Translations under genes and position numbers: made by a program
In this document: positions 1 to 6,513 of the stretch, in pieces
How positions within the stretch are numbered: the first letter of the stretch is position 1
Layout of the letters: every line of letters begins with the position of its first letter
The notes under the pieces: generated by a model
The model's input: the letters and a program-made list of their open reading frames with translations, nothing else
Told to the model about the DNA's origin: nothing
Databases searched by the model: none
Assembly: GCA_003558415.1 (NCBI GenBank)
Contig: PWLT01000045.1
Location: forward strand, 1 to 7,229
From: Hyphomicrobiales bacterium
GTDB lineage: Bacteria; Pseudomonadota; Alphaproteobacteria; Rhodobacterales; Rhodobacteraceae
Direction: 5' to 3'
Length of the DNA stretch: 7,229 nucleotides

Positions 1-333
1 CACGGCGACGACTCGCTGAAGCCCCACCCCCTCGCCCGCGCGGATGAGAACCGGATCGCCGTCATCCTCCATGAGCGGGGCGAGTGCGGCGGCCAGCGTC
101 GCCTCGTCATGTGCCACGCCGTTGAGCAACACAGCCTCGCCGCGCAACTCGACCAGCCGGGGCGGGCCGCGCCATTGCTCGTCGGCCTCACCGCCGGCAA
201 GCGCCAGATCCAGCGTGCCTTCCAGCCCGAAACGCGCCGCCAGCATGAAGAACACCAGCAGCAGGAACACCACATCGATCATCGGCGTGAGACTCGGCCT
301 GCGCGACGGTCGTGATATGCGCAGGGCAAACAT
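1..333 (-). CDS. exbD: ExbD/TolR-family biopolymer transport protein, 3' end missing
   Basis: Proton-channel subunit of the inner-membrane motor that energises TonB-dependent receptors. The 111 visible residues begin with a short basic cytoplasmic N-terminus (MFALRISRPSRRPS). The single transmembrane helix follows with the family signature LTPMIDVVFLLLVFFML (about residues 15-31). Asp20 sits in this helix where E. coli ExbD has its essential Asp25. A periplasmic domain follows (VELRGEAVLLNG, and later a DGDPVLIRAGEGV stretch typical of ExbD/TolR). The family is about 130-145 residues, so roughly 20-35 residues lie past the left edge. The start ATG shares one base with the exbB stop (TGATG), which implies coupling. 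ExbD rather than TolR is inferred from the B12-uptake operon, not from the sequence alone; no tol-pal gene is visible. Confidence 0.9.
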   Translation of the reverse strand, partial: MFALRISRPSRRPSLTPMIDVVFLLLVFFMLAARFGLEGTLDLALAGGEADEQWRGPPRLVELRGEAVLLNGVAHDEATLAAALAPLMEDDGDPVLIRAGEGVGLQRVVAV

Positions 334-965
334 CACTTCGCCCCCCCGACCCGGCCAAGGAAGACGCGCGTGGCGATATCCTCCATGTCATGGGCCAGCC
401 GGTCGGTCACCCCCTCGAACCAGCTCAGCGCCAGCGAGGCCGCGATCGCCACCGTCATCCCCGCGGCGGTGGTCAGCAGCGCCTCCCATATCCCGCCCGC
501 AAGCGTCGCGGGATCGGCCTGCGCGCCGGCCTCCTGCAGGGCCTGAAAGGCCGCGATCATGCCCAGCACTGTGCCCAGCAGCCCCAGAAGCGGCGCGATG
601 GTGGCGCTGAGCTCGAGCGCGCGCAGCCCCGCGCGCGCCTCGGCCAGCAGGCCCCGCGCGATGCGCAGGGTTTCCTCGCGCGCGGCATCCTCGGGCATCG
701 CGCGCGCCGCGCCCATCGCCGCATGCGCCAGCCGCGCGCGCAGGCTGCGCCGCGCGCCGAGAAGCTCCTGGGCATCGCCCGCGTCGCCGCGCGCCCACAG
801 CGCGAGCGCCTCCTCCGTGCGCCCGCCGCCCCAGGCCCCGGTCAGGGCAAGGCGCCATGCCTTCCACATCGCCACGGCGAGCGTGGCCACCGACAGCCCC
901 GCGATCACCCAGATCACCACCCCGCCACGGGCCATGAATTCCGCAAGGGGTTCCCATGCCATCAT
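333..965 (-). CDS. exbB: ExbB (MotA/TolQ/ExbB proton channel family)
   Basis: Scaffold and channel subunit that works with ExbD to couple proton flow to TonB and so to the BtuB receptor. The 210 residues contain three transmembrane helices: about 15-37, 119-143 and 158-184. Between helices 1 and 2 is an Ala/Arg-rich, charged cytoplasmic domain. Helix 2 carries the family motif LLGLLGTVLGMIAAF (126-140). Helix 3 begins GGIWEALLTTAAGM (157-170). By motif alignment Thr132, Glu161 and Thr166 match E. coli ExbB Thr148, Glu176 and Thr181, the polar residues lining the channel. Two adjacent ATG codons (965 and 962) are possible starts; the first gives a 4-base ATGA overlap with the upstream stop, the second a 1-base overlap. 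The reading frame stays open far upstream (to 1322), but that part is antisense-like sequence inside the preceding gene and is not used. TolQ is the main alternative. Confidence 0.92.
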   Translation of the reverse strand: MMAWEPLAEFMARGGVVIWVIAGLSVATLAVAMWKAWRLALTGAWGGGRTEEALALWARGDAGDAQELLGARRSLRARLAHAAMGAARAMPEDAAREETLRIARGLLAEARAGLRALELSATIAPLLGLLGTVLGMIAAFQALQEAGAQADPATLAGGIWEALLTTAAGMTVAIAASLALSWFEGVTDRLAHDMEDIATRVFLGRVGGAK

Positions 966-1762
966 TGCACCTTCTCCGTCATGGCGCCGCGCAGAATCGT
1001 GCGCAGCGCGTCGAACCCGTCGGTCAGTGCCGCCGGCCCCGGCTGCAGGATCAGCGGCGACTTGATCTCGTGAATGCGCCCCGCGCGCACCGCTGGAATC
1101 GTCGCCCAGCCGGGGCGTGCGGCGATCTTCTCGGGGCGGACCTTCTTGCCGCACCAGGAGGCCAGGATGACATCCGGCGCCGCCTCGACCACCTCCTGCG
1201 GGTCGATGATGCGATCCTTCGCGGCCTGTTCCTGGCGCAGATGCGCGAAGCAGTCCTGCCCGCCCGCGGCCTCGATCAGCTCCGACACCCAGCCGATGCC
1301 GGTGATCATGGGCTCGTCCCATTCCTCGAAATAGACGCGCGGGCGGGGGGCAGGGGGCGCGGACACCGCGCGCATCCGGTCCTCAAGATGCGCGGCCAGC
1401 CGGGCTGCGCGCTGCGGACAGCCCACCAGCGCGCCCAGCGTGCGGATCATCGCCAGTATCCCCGCCACGTCGCGTTGGTTGAAGGCATGCACGGTGATGC
1501 CCGCGCGGATCAGCTCGGCCGCGATCTCGGCCTGCAGATCGGAGAAGGTGAGCACCAGGTCGGGGTCCAGCGCGCGGATCTTTGCGATATCGGCCGAGGT
1601 GAACGCCCCCACGCGCGGCTTCTCGCGCCGCACGCGCGGCGGGCGCACGGCATAGCCGGTCACGCCGACGATGCGCGCCTCCTCGCCCAGCAGATAGAGG
1701 GTCTCCACCGTCTCCTCGGTCAGGCAGACGATGCGTTCGGGCGGAAAGCGGCGCAGGCTCAT
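962..1762 (-). CDS. BtuF-like cobalamin-binding protein lacking a signal peptide
   Basis: A 266-residue Peripla_BP_2/COG0614-type protein (helical-backbone metal/corrinoid receptor fold). The first lobe starts PERIVCLTEETVETLYLLG (8-26) and contains VGAFTSADIAKIRALDPDLVL (51-71), the usual 'position along the chain where the ligand site is built' pattern. A linking helix spans roughly 98-133. The second lobe starts at VYFEEWDEPMITGIGW (143-158), then SELIEAAGG (160-168) and PDVILASWCGKKV (196-208). No signal peptide is encoded: residue 2 onward is SLRRFPPERI. The in-frame sequence upstream of the ATG (inside btuD) reads as polar and Pro/Arg-rich, not hydrophobic. The ATG overlaps the btuD stop by 4 bases, which supports this start. 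Four cysteines (13, 115, 171, 204) also fit a reducing cytoplasm. Related signal-less proteins annotated as 'cobalamin-binding protein' exist from memory, but I know of no settled function. Corrinoid binding is inferred from family and operon. Confidence 0.85.
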   Translation of the reverse strand: MSLRRFPPERIVCLTEETVETLYLLGEEARIVGVTGYAVRPPRVRREKPRVGAFTSADIAKIRALDPDLVLTFSDLQAEIAAELIRAGITVHAFNQRDVAGILAMIRTLGALVGCPQRAARLAAHLEDRMRAVSAPPAPRPRVYFEEWDEPMITGIGWVSELIEAAGGQDCFAHLRQEQAAKDRIIDPQEVVEAAPDVILASWCGKKVRPEKIAARPGWATIPAVRAGRIHEIKSPLILQPGPAALTDGFDALRTILRGAMTEKVQ

Positions 1763-2505
1763 CTCAGGCGCTCCAATGGTTGGAAGACGGGGCCGTCGCG
1801 TGTCTGTTCGTAATGGGCGCGGATGGCGAAGACGTGCGCCAGAAGTTCGGGGGTGAGTACCGCGCCGGGGGTTCCGTCGGCGTGTTTCTCGCCCCGGTGC
1901 AGCACCACGATACGCGTGCAGAAGCGCGCGGCGAGGCCAAGGTCGTGCAGTGCGGCGACGACCCCGTGCCCCTCGCCGGCGAGCGCGGCGAAGGTTTCCA
2001 TGGCGGCGAGCTGATGCGCGGGGTCGAGCCCGGCGATGGGCTCGTCGGCCAGCAGGAGCGGTGCCTCCTGCGCCAGCGCGCGTGCGATCAGCACGCGCGC
2101 CTGCTCGCCCCCCGATAGCCTTGTGGCGGTGCGGTGGCGGAAATCCTCAAGCTCCATTCGGGCCAGCGCGGCATCAACCGCCTTTGTATCCGCGCGCGGC
2201 CCGCCGGTGCTGCGGTGCGGCGTGCGCCCCAGCCGCACCAGCGTCTCGACACTGACCGGCCAGGCGATCTCGCGCGTCTGGGGCAGCCAGGCGGCGTGAC
2301 GTGCGCGCGTGGCGGCCGGCATGGCGGCAAGGCTGCTCGTTCCCTCATGCGGCAGCAGGCCGAGGGCCGCGCGCATCAGCGTGGTCTTGCCCGCGCCGTT
2401 GGGGCCGATGAGGCCCACGAACTCCCCCGCCCCGACATCGAGCGTGACGCCATCGACGGCGGTGACATCGCCGCGCCGCACCGTGAGGTTCTCGATACTC
2501 AGCAT
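1759..2505 (-). CDS. btuD: Cobalamin ABC transporter ATPase (BtuD/FecE type)
   Basis: Cytoplasmic nucleotide-binding subunit powering cobalamin import through the permease encoded just upstream. All ABC motifs are present in its 248 residues: Walker A GPNGAGKTT (34-42), Q-loop WLPQTREIAW (Gln76), signature LSGGEQARVLIARAL (130-144), Walker B LLLADEP (150-156, catalytic Glu155), D-loop AGLD (158-161) and the switch histidine in ALHDLG (His187). Length and motif spacing are normal for iron-siderophore/heme/B12-type importers. The start ATG shares one base with the btuC stop (TAATG) and the stop overlaps the next gene by 4 bases, so translation is probably coupled on both sides. The sequence alone cannot separate a B12 from a siderophore or heme ATPase; the riboswitch-controlled operon makes cobalamin the best assignment. 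Confidence 0.93.
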   Translation of the reverse strand: MLSIENLTVRRGDVTAVDGVTLDVGAGEFVGLIGPNGAGKTTLMRAALGLLPHEGTSSLAAMPAATRARHAAWLPQTREIAWPVSVETLVRLGRTPHRSTGGPRADTKAVDAALARMELEDFRHRTATRLSGGEQARVLIARALAQEAPLLLADEPIAGLDPAHQLAAMETFAALAGEGHGVVAALHDLGLAARFCTRIVVLHRGEKHADGTPGAVLTPELLAHVFAIRAHYEQTRDGPVFQPLERLR

Positions 2506-3497
2506 TACAGCCCCTCCCGCCGCGTGCGCCAGATCAGATGCAGGAAGAAGGGCGCACCCACGATGGCGGTAAGTACGCCGAGCTTGAGGTCACGCTCGGG
2601 AGCGATCAGCCGCACGGCGATATCGGCGGCGAGGATCATCGCCGCACCCCCCAGCGCCGAGGCGGGCAAGAGCTTTGAGGGCTGCGCGCCCACCAGCGGG
2701 CGCAGCAGATGCGGCACCACCAGCCCCACGAAGCCGATCGCGCCCGCCACCGCCGTCGCCGCGCCGACCGCCGAGGCCACGCCCAGCACCAGCACCAGCC
2801 GCAGCCGCGCGAGCCCCACGCCCAGCGCCTCGGCCGCGTCCTCGCCCAGCGTCAGCGCATCGAGCCCGCGCCCCAGCGTCAGCACCGCCGCCCCGCCCAG
2901 CACGATGAAGGGCAGCGCGAGCCAGACATGTGTGAAGGAGCGATCGGCAAGCGAGCCCATCATCCAGAAAACCGCTTCGGTCGCCGCGAAGGGATTGGGC
3001 GAGAGGTTGAGCGCGAGCGAGGTCAGCGCGCCCGCCAGCGCCGAGATGGCGATGCCCGCAAGGATCAGCGTGAAGCCACCGCCGCGCGGCCCCGCGAGCC
3101 CCAGCAGCGCCAGAACCGCGAGCACCGCGCCTGTGAGCGCCGCAAGCGGGAGCGCCAGTGCGAAGGCGGCAGCGAGCCCCGTCTGGATGGCCAGAACGGC
3201 GCCCAGCGCGGCCGAGCCCGACACGCCGATCAGCCCCGGCTCGGCCAGCGGGTTGCGCAGATAGCCCTGAAGCGCGGCCCCTGACAGGCCCAGCGCCGCG
3301 CCCACCAGCACCGCCAAGGCCGCGCGCGGCAGGCGGATCTCGCGCATCACCAGCGTCTCCGCCGCGCCCTCACCGCGCAGCAGCGCGCCCAGCGACTGAG
3401 CCAGCGTCAACCCGGCCGGACCGATCAGCAGCGAGAGCGCGAAGAGCCCCGCCACCAGCAGGGCGAGCAGCCAAAGCAGCGCCGCATCGCGGCTCAT
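2505..3497 (-). CDS. btuC: Cobalamin ABC transporter permease (FecCD family)
   Basis: Inner-membrane subunit that forms the translocation path, probably as a homodimer bound to two BtuD copies. The 330 residues are dominated by hydrophobic helices, consistent with the roughly 10-helix FecCD/BtuC fold. The first helix is at about 5-26. The conserved block REIRLPRAALAVLVGAALGL (52-71) leads into SGAALQ (72-77), then RNPLAEPGLIGVSGSAALGA (81-100). These are the typical family motifs around helices 2 and 3. Near the C-terminus GFVGLVVPHLLR (255-266) is the cytoplasmic coupling segment that contacts the ATPase. The last residues (WRTRREGL) are basic, as expected for a cytoplasmic tail. Its ATG overlaps the btuF stop by 4 bases. 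Heme or siderophore permeases are close relatives; substrate is assigned by context. Confidence 0.93.
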   Translation of the reverse strand: MSRDAALLWLLALLVAGLFALSLLIGPAGLTLAQSLGALLRGEGAAETLVMREIRLPRAALAVLVGAALGLSGAALQGYLRNPLAEPGLIGVSGSAALGAVLAIQTGLAAAFALALPLAALTGAVLAVLALLGLAGPRGGGFTLILAGIAISALAGALTSLALNLSPNPFAATEAVFWMMGSLADRSFTHVWLALPFIVLGGAAVLTLGRGLDALTLGEDAAEALGVGLARLRLVLVLGVASAVGAATAVAGAIGFVGLVVPHLLRPLVGAQPSKLLPASALGGAAMILAADIAVRLIAPERDLKLGVLTAIVGAPFFLHLIWRTRREGL

Positions 3498-4327
3498 TGC
3501 AGCGCCTCGCGCGCCGCTGCCAGCCGCTCTATGGCGTCGAGCACATGCGGCGTGCCGCAGACCCAGTGCGCATCCGACAGCTTCGCCCCTTTGCTGCCCA
3601 TGCGCAGGGCGTCGAGCGCGGGATGGGCGAGGATTTCCTCGCTCCGCGAGGCGCCGGGATAGGGCTCTCCGGTGATCACGATGTCGGGCTGGAGCATCAC
3701 CAGACGCTCCAGGGGCAACCCGCCGCCATGGTGCAGCCCGGCCTCGGCGGCGACATTGTCGAACCCCGCGGCGTCGAGGATCGCGCCGGAAAGCGTGGCG
3801 GGGCCTGAGGTCCAGCCATTGGCGGCGTAGAGCGCTGCGCGCGGGCGCTCGGTGTTGGCGCCGGCGCGCAACGCTGCGAGACGGGTGTCGAAATCCGCGA
3901 TGAGCGCCTCTGCTTCGGCCTGCCGGCCCAGAAGCGCGCCCATGCGCGCGATATCGGCACGGATGCCGTCAAAATCTGTAGTGGGGGCGAATTCCGCCAC
4001 CTCCACTCCCAGCCGGCGCAGCATGGCGGTGGTGTGCGGGGTGGTGAAGCTGCCCGCGAGCACCAGATCGGGTTCAAGGCGAAACACCGCCTCGGCGCCG
4101 CCATGGGTGACGGGCAGGGTCTGCGCCGCCTCCGCCATGGCCGATGTGCGTGGATCGCGCGCCAGCGTGGAGACGGCGACGAGTTGATCCGGCCCGGCCA
4201 GCATCATGGCGAGCTGATCGGTGCAGACATTGAGCGAGACGACGCGTTCGGGCGCCGCCTCGGCGTGTGGCGTGAGGAGGGGCAGCGCAAGCAGGGCCAG
4301 CAGCGCCAGCCCTGCGGGTGTGGGCAT
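3494..4327 (-). CDS. btuF: Periplasmic corrinoid-binding protein (BtuF type)
   Basis: Captures the ligand released from BtuB in the periplasm and delivers it to BtuC. From the chosen ATG it has 277 residues. A signal peptide hydrophobic core LALLALLALPLL (7-18) is followed by a likely signal peptidase I site after AEA (22-24). The mature part opens PERVVSLNVCTDQLAMML (26-43), a form typical of Peripla_BP_2 proteins. LEPDLVLAGSF closes the first beta-strand region. Lobe 2 has LYAANGWTSGPATLSGAILD, AAGFDNVAAEAG and LQPDIVITGEPY. The frame is open up to 4435, but the extra 36 residues are Arg/Pro-rich, lie over an intergenic repeat and would precede the signal peptide, so I reject them. Weak points: no convincing Shine-Dalgarno at 4327, and no basic residue in the n-region. 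Unlike the second BtuF-like protein of this operon it is clearly exported. Confidence 0.87.
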   Translation of the reverse strand: MPTPAGLALLALLALPLLTPHAEAAPERVVSLNVCTDQLAMMLAGPDQLVAVSTLARDPRTSAMAEAAQTLPVTHGGAEAVFRLEPDLVLAGSFTTPHTTAMLRRLGVEVAEFAPTTDFDGIRADIARMGALLGRQAEAEALIADFDTRLAALRAGANTERPRAALYAANGWTSGPATLSGAILDAAGFDNVAAEAGLHHGGGLPLERLVMLQPDIVITGEPYPGASRSEEILAHPALDALRMGSKGAKLSDAHWVCGTPHVLDAIERLAAAREALQ

Positions 4328-4356
4328 GGAGCGGGTTGCGCCGGCCCCGCCTCGGC

Positions 4357-4372
4357 CCGGCGGATGCGCCGG
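4357..4372 (-). other. GC stem-loop between btuB and btuF
   Basis: A perfect 6-bp inverted repeat with a 4-base loop (mRNA sense CCGGCG-CATC-CGCCGG) ends 29 bases before the btuF ATG. No U-run follows, so it is not an intrinsic terminator. It could stabilise a processed 3' end or limit ribosome access to btuF. Function is a guess; in sequence this GC-rich such a stem can also arise by chance. Confidence 0.4.
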
Positions 4373-4386
4373 TTGCGGGGGCGGGA

Positions 4387-4420
4387 GCCTCCGGCGGGGA
4401 TATTTCCGCGAAAAAGAAGG
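4387..4420 (+). repeat. Rhodobacterales-type intergenic repeat motif
   Basis: The plus strand reads GCCTCCGGCGGGGATATTT (4387-4405), a 5-base spacer, then AAAAAGAAGG (4411-4420). I recall this composite (GCCTCCGGCGGGGATATTT, short spacer, A-rich AAGAAG tail) as a frequently repeated intergenic element in Rhodobacterales genomes. That is memory, not a search. Only one copy is in this window, so repetition cannot be shown here. It occupies the only real gap inside the operon, and the A/T-rich tail stands out from the surrounding GC-rich sequence. I do not know its function. Confidence 0.6.
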
Positions 4421-4449
4421 CATGGCGCGGCGCATTTGGGGCCCCCGTT

Positions 4450-6366
4450 CTAGAAGCGCCCGGAGATGCCGATATAGGCGGCGCGTCCCGAGGTTCCGTA
4501 GCCCGCGACCTGCTGGTACTGCGTGTTGAAGATATTGTCGACGCGCAGGGTCAGATCGGTGGTGTCGGTGAGGCCGTAGCGCAGGTTCATGTTGGCGACG
4601 GTGTAGTCGTCCATCGATTGGCCAGTCATGGCGTCGTCAGCCCGGCCTGCGACACGCTGCATGCCGAAGCTGCCGGACAGCCGGTCGCTGAAACTTGCAT
4701 CCAGCGTTACGGTGGCGTCATGGCGTGGCACCCCTCCCAGGCGGTCCCCGGACGGCGTCCGCGCATCGGTGTAGGTATAATTCCCTTGCAGCGACACAAC
4801 ATCGCTCAGGGGCAAGCTGCCCTCGAACTCGACACCACGCCGTATCGAACGTCCCGGAAGGTTCTGCAGCGAATGCACTTCACCGGGTGGGCACGTGAAC
4901 GTGACAGGATCATACCCATCGCACTGGCGGAAGGTAACCAGATTGTCGGTGCCGAGGTGGAAGCCCGTCGCGGCGATCGTGGCGCCGCCGGCGAACTCCT
5001 GCTCCACGCCCAGTTCGAAGCTGCGGCTTTCCTCGGGCTCGAGGTCGGGGTTGCCGACGAAGGTGCCATAGTCCCCGAACCGCTCGTCGATGGAAGGCGG
5101 GCGAAATCCCGTGGAAGCGGCGGCGCGCACCGTCGTGCCGTCCGCCGGCCGCCATGCCATCGCCGCGCGGCCGGTGAGCGCGCTGCCGAAGGAGGAATAG
5201 TGCTCGCCCCGTGCCGATACGGAAATGTCCAGATCGGCCGATGGTGCCCAGAGCGCTTGCGCGAAGGCCCCGGCAATGCGCGTGCGTTCGCGCCCCTGCG
5301 GCAGCGCGTTGTACTCGGCGCGCTCCTCGGTATAGTCGGCGCCGTAGACCAGCGTGAATTCGGGCGAGAATTCGGTCGTTCCCTGATAGCCGAGGCCGAG
5401 ACGGCTGCCGCGGAAGGTGGATTCCAGCCGTGGCGGTGGGCCAAAGGCGTTCTCTTCATCGTTGTGACGGCGGATGCTGTAGGCGGTGGCCTCGAATTCA
5501 TGCGTTGTGGCGCCTGCGTCGATCTCGGCGAAGACACGCCCGCCGAGCTGCCTGCGGTTCTCGACATTGTCCCGTTCCTCCGGGCCAGCCATTCCGAAAC
5601 CGTCATATTCGATGCGGCTGTCCTGCACGAAGGCCGAGGCACCCAGGGTCACCGTGTCGCTCACCCGGTGGCGCGCTGAGAAGCTCAACTGCGTGTTGCG
5701 CAAGCCGTCGGGCTCCGGGTCGGGGTTGCCCGGACCCTCGGCGCTGGCTGAGAAGCCCTCGCTGCGTTCGTGGCTCAGGTTGAAGCTCAGCACGCCACGC
5801 TCGCTGCGCTGGGTGAAGCCGTAGCGTCCGCTGAAGGTGCCATAGCTGCCGCCTTCGAGCCCGTAGCTGTGGGTGATCCCGTCTTCCTCGGCGGCGCGAG
5901 TGGTGATGTTGATCACGCCCCCCACAGCCGAGCCGCCATAGAGGGCCGATTGCGAGCCGCGCAGCACCTCGATGCGCCCCACATCCGCCGTCATGAGCGT
6001 TCCGAAGTCGGTACCCGTCTGCACCAGCGAGGGATCATCGACGCGCACGCCATCGACATAGACCGCGATATAGCGCCGGTCTGCACCGCGGATGCGCAGG
6101 TTCGTCGCCGTACCCAAAGGGCCTTGCCGGGCCGCGCTTACCCCAGGCAGGCGGTTGAGGTAGTCGGAAACCTGCATGTCGCCCGCAGCCTGCAGTTCGT
6201 CGTCACTGATGACCGTGACGGAGGAGCCGACCGAATCCAGCGCCGTGGGGGCGAGATTGGCAAAGACGGTGATCTCGTCGAGCTGGAATGCCTCCTGCGC
6301 GCCGGCGGGGGTCAGGGGCAGGGCGGCGAGCGCGGCGGCGGAAAGGTGGAGCCGGATATCCTTCAT
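4450..6366 (-). CDS. btuB: TonB-dependent outer-membrane cobalamin receptor
   Basis: Transports cobalamin across the outer membrane at the expense of the TonB-ExbBD motor. The 638 residues have a signal peptide (core LSAAALAALPLTPAGA, likely cleavage after AGA at 21-23), then a TonB box DEITVF (30-35). The plug domain (about 45-157) contains LNRLPGVSA (70-78), NLRIRGADRRYIAVYVDGV (89-107) and EVLRGSQSALYGGSAVGGVI (133-152). The rest is a 22-strand-type beta-barrel with alternating amphipathic strands. It ends LRVDNIFNTQYQ and the terminal strand AAYIGISGRF, with C-terminal Phe as needed for barrel assembly. Cys482 and Cys492 appear to be the only cysteines and lie 10 apart in a likely surface loop, so a disulfide is plausible. 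The start at 6366 is chosen by the AGGAGG at 6374-6379 and the signal peptide; the frame runs open to 6675 through the riboswitch, which is non-coding. Substrate assignment rests on the riboswitch and length (E. coli BtuB is about 614 residues). Confidence 0.95.
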   Translation of the reverse strand: MKDIRLHLSAAALAALPLTPAGAQEAFQLDEITVFANLAPTALDSVGSSVTVISDDELQAAGDMQVSDYLNRLPGVSAARQGPLGTATNLRIRGADRRYIAVYVDGVRVDDPSLVQTGTDFGTLMTADVGRIEVLRGSQSALYGGSAVGGVINITTRAAEEDGITHSYGLEGGSYGTFSGRYGFTQRSERGVLSFNLSHERSEGFSASAEGPGNPDPEPDGLRNTQLSFSARHRVSDTVTLGASAFVQDSRIEYDGFGMAGPEERDNVENRRQLGGRVFAEIDAGATTHEFEATAYSIRRHNDEENAFGPPPRLESTFRGSRLGLGYQGTTEFSPEFTLVYGADYTEERAEYNALPQGRERTRIAGAFAQALWAPSADLDISVSARGEHYSSFGSALTGRAAMAWRPADGTTVRAAASTGFRPPSIDERFGDYGTFVGNPDLEPEESRSFELGVEQEFAGGATIAATGFHLGTDNLVTFRQCDGYDPVTFTCPPGEVHSLQNLPGRSIRRGVEFEGSLPLSDVVSLQGNYTYTDARTPSGDRLGGVPRHDATVTLDASFSDRLSGSFGMQRVAGRADDAMTGQSMDDYTVANMNLRYGLTDTTDLTLRVDNIFNTQYQQVAGYGTSGRAAYIGISGRF

Positions 6367-6373
6367 TTCAGTC

Positions 6374-6379
6374 CCTCCT
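6374..6379 (-). promoter_or_regulatory. Shine-Dalgarno of btuB
   Basis: AGGAGG seven bases before the ATG at 6366, inside the run GAGGAGGGAC. It decides the btuB start against the longer open frame. It is complementary to TCCCTCC at 6424-6430, so it can be masked (see the hairpin at 6417-6447). Confidence 0.85.
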
Positions 6380-6416
6380 CGGGGTTCAAAGCACCCGATG
6401 GTTTGTCTTTCGAGGT

Positions 6417-6447
6417 GTCTGACGGAGGGATAGCCCGCTCCGCAGAC
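6417..6447 (-). promoter_or_regulatory. Expression-platform hairpin holding an anti-Shine-Dalgarno
   Basis: In mRNA sense, GTCTG-CGGAG pairs with CTCCG-(U)-CAGAC: ten base pairs with one bulged U and a 10-base loop. The 3' arm and loop contain UCCCUCC (6430-6424), which is also a perfect 7-base complement of GGAGGGA (6378-6372) in the btuB ribosome-binding site. The two pairings exclude each other, the usual logic of a translational riboswitch. The pairings are seen directly; the switching role is inference. There is no U-run, so an intrinsic terminator is unlikely. Confidence 0.55.
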
Positions 6448-6466
6448 GGCGAGTTGAGTCACCGCT

Positions 6467-6505
6467 GCGGTTCGACCGCTCCCATGGCGCGCCCCGCGCC
6501 CGGGA
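6467..6505 (-). other. Two tandem hairpins 3' of the cobalamin aptamer
   Basis: In mRNA sense, the first (6505-6480) is UCCC-G-GGCGCG-GGG-CGCGCC-AU-GGGA: a 6-bp GC core with a 3-base loop, extended by 4 bp across a small internal loop. Directly after it is GCGGU-CGA-ACCGC (6479-6467), a 5-bp stem with a 3-base loop. Neither is followed by a U-run. They may be part of the expression platform or simple spacers that keep the aptamer folded apart. Confidence 0.45.
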
Positions 6506-6513
6506 AGGGTGAT

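Noticed and set aside
966..1322. N-terminal extension of exbB into the upstream gene
   Set aside because: Overlaps the entire second half of the BtuF-like gene; the family N-terminus begins at the ATG pair 965/962.
956..1813. Plus-strand open frame (285 codons) opposite the BtuF-like gene
   Set aside because: His/Arg-rich shadow product without family resemblance; the minus-strand gene fits the operon and its start/stop overlaps.
2134..3264. Plus-strand open frame (376 codons) across btuD/btuC
   Set aside because: Low-complexity Ala/Ser/Pro-rich translation, antisense to genes with complete ABC motifs.
4318..5679. Long plus-strand open frame (453 codons) opposite btuB
   Set aside because: Antisense to the well-supported btuB gene, with no recognisable domain or leader; long antisense frames are expected in GC-rich DNA.
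6467..6505. Intrinsic terminator after the riboswitch
   Set aside because: Strong GC hairpins are present, but no U-run follows either of them.
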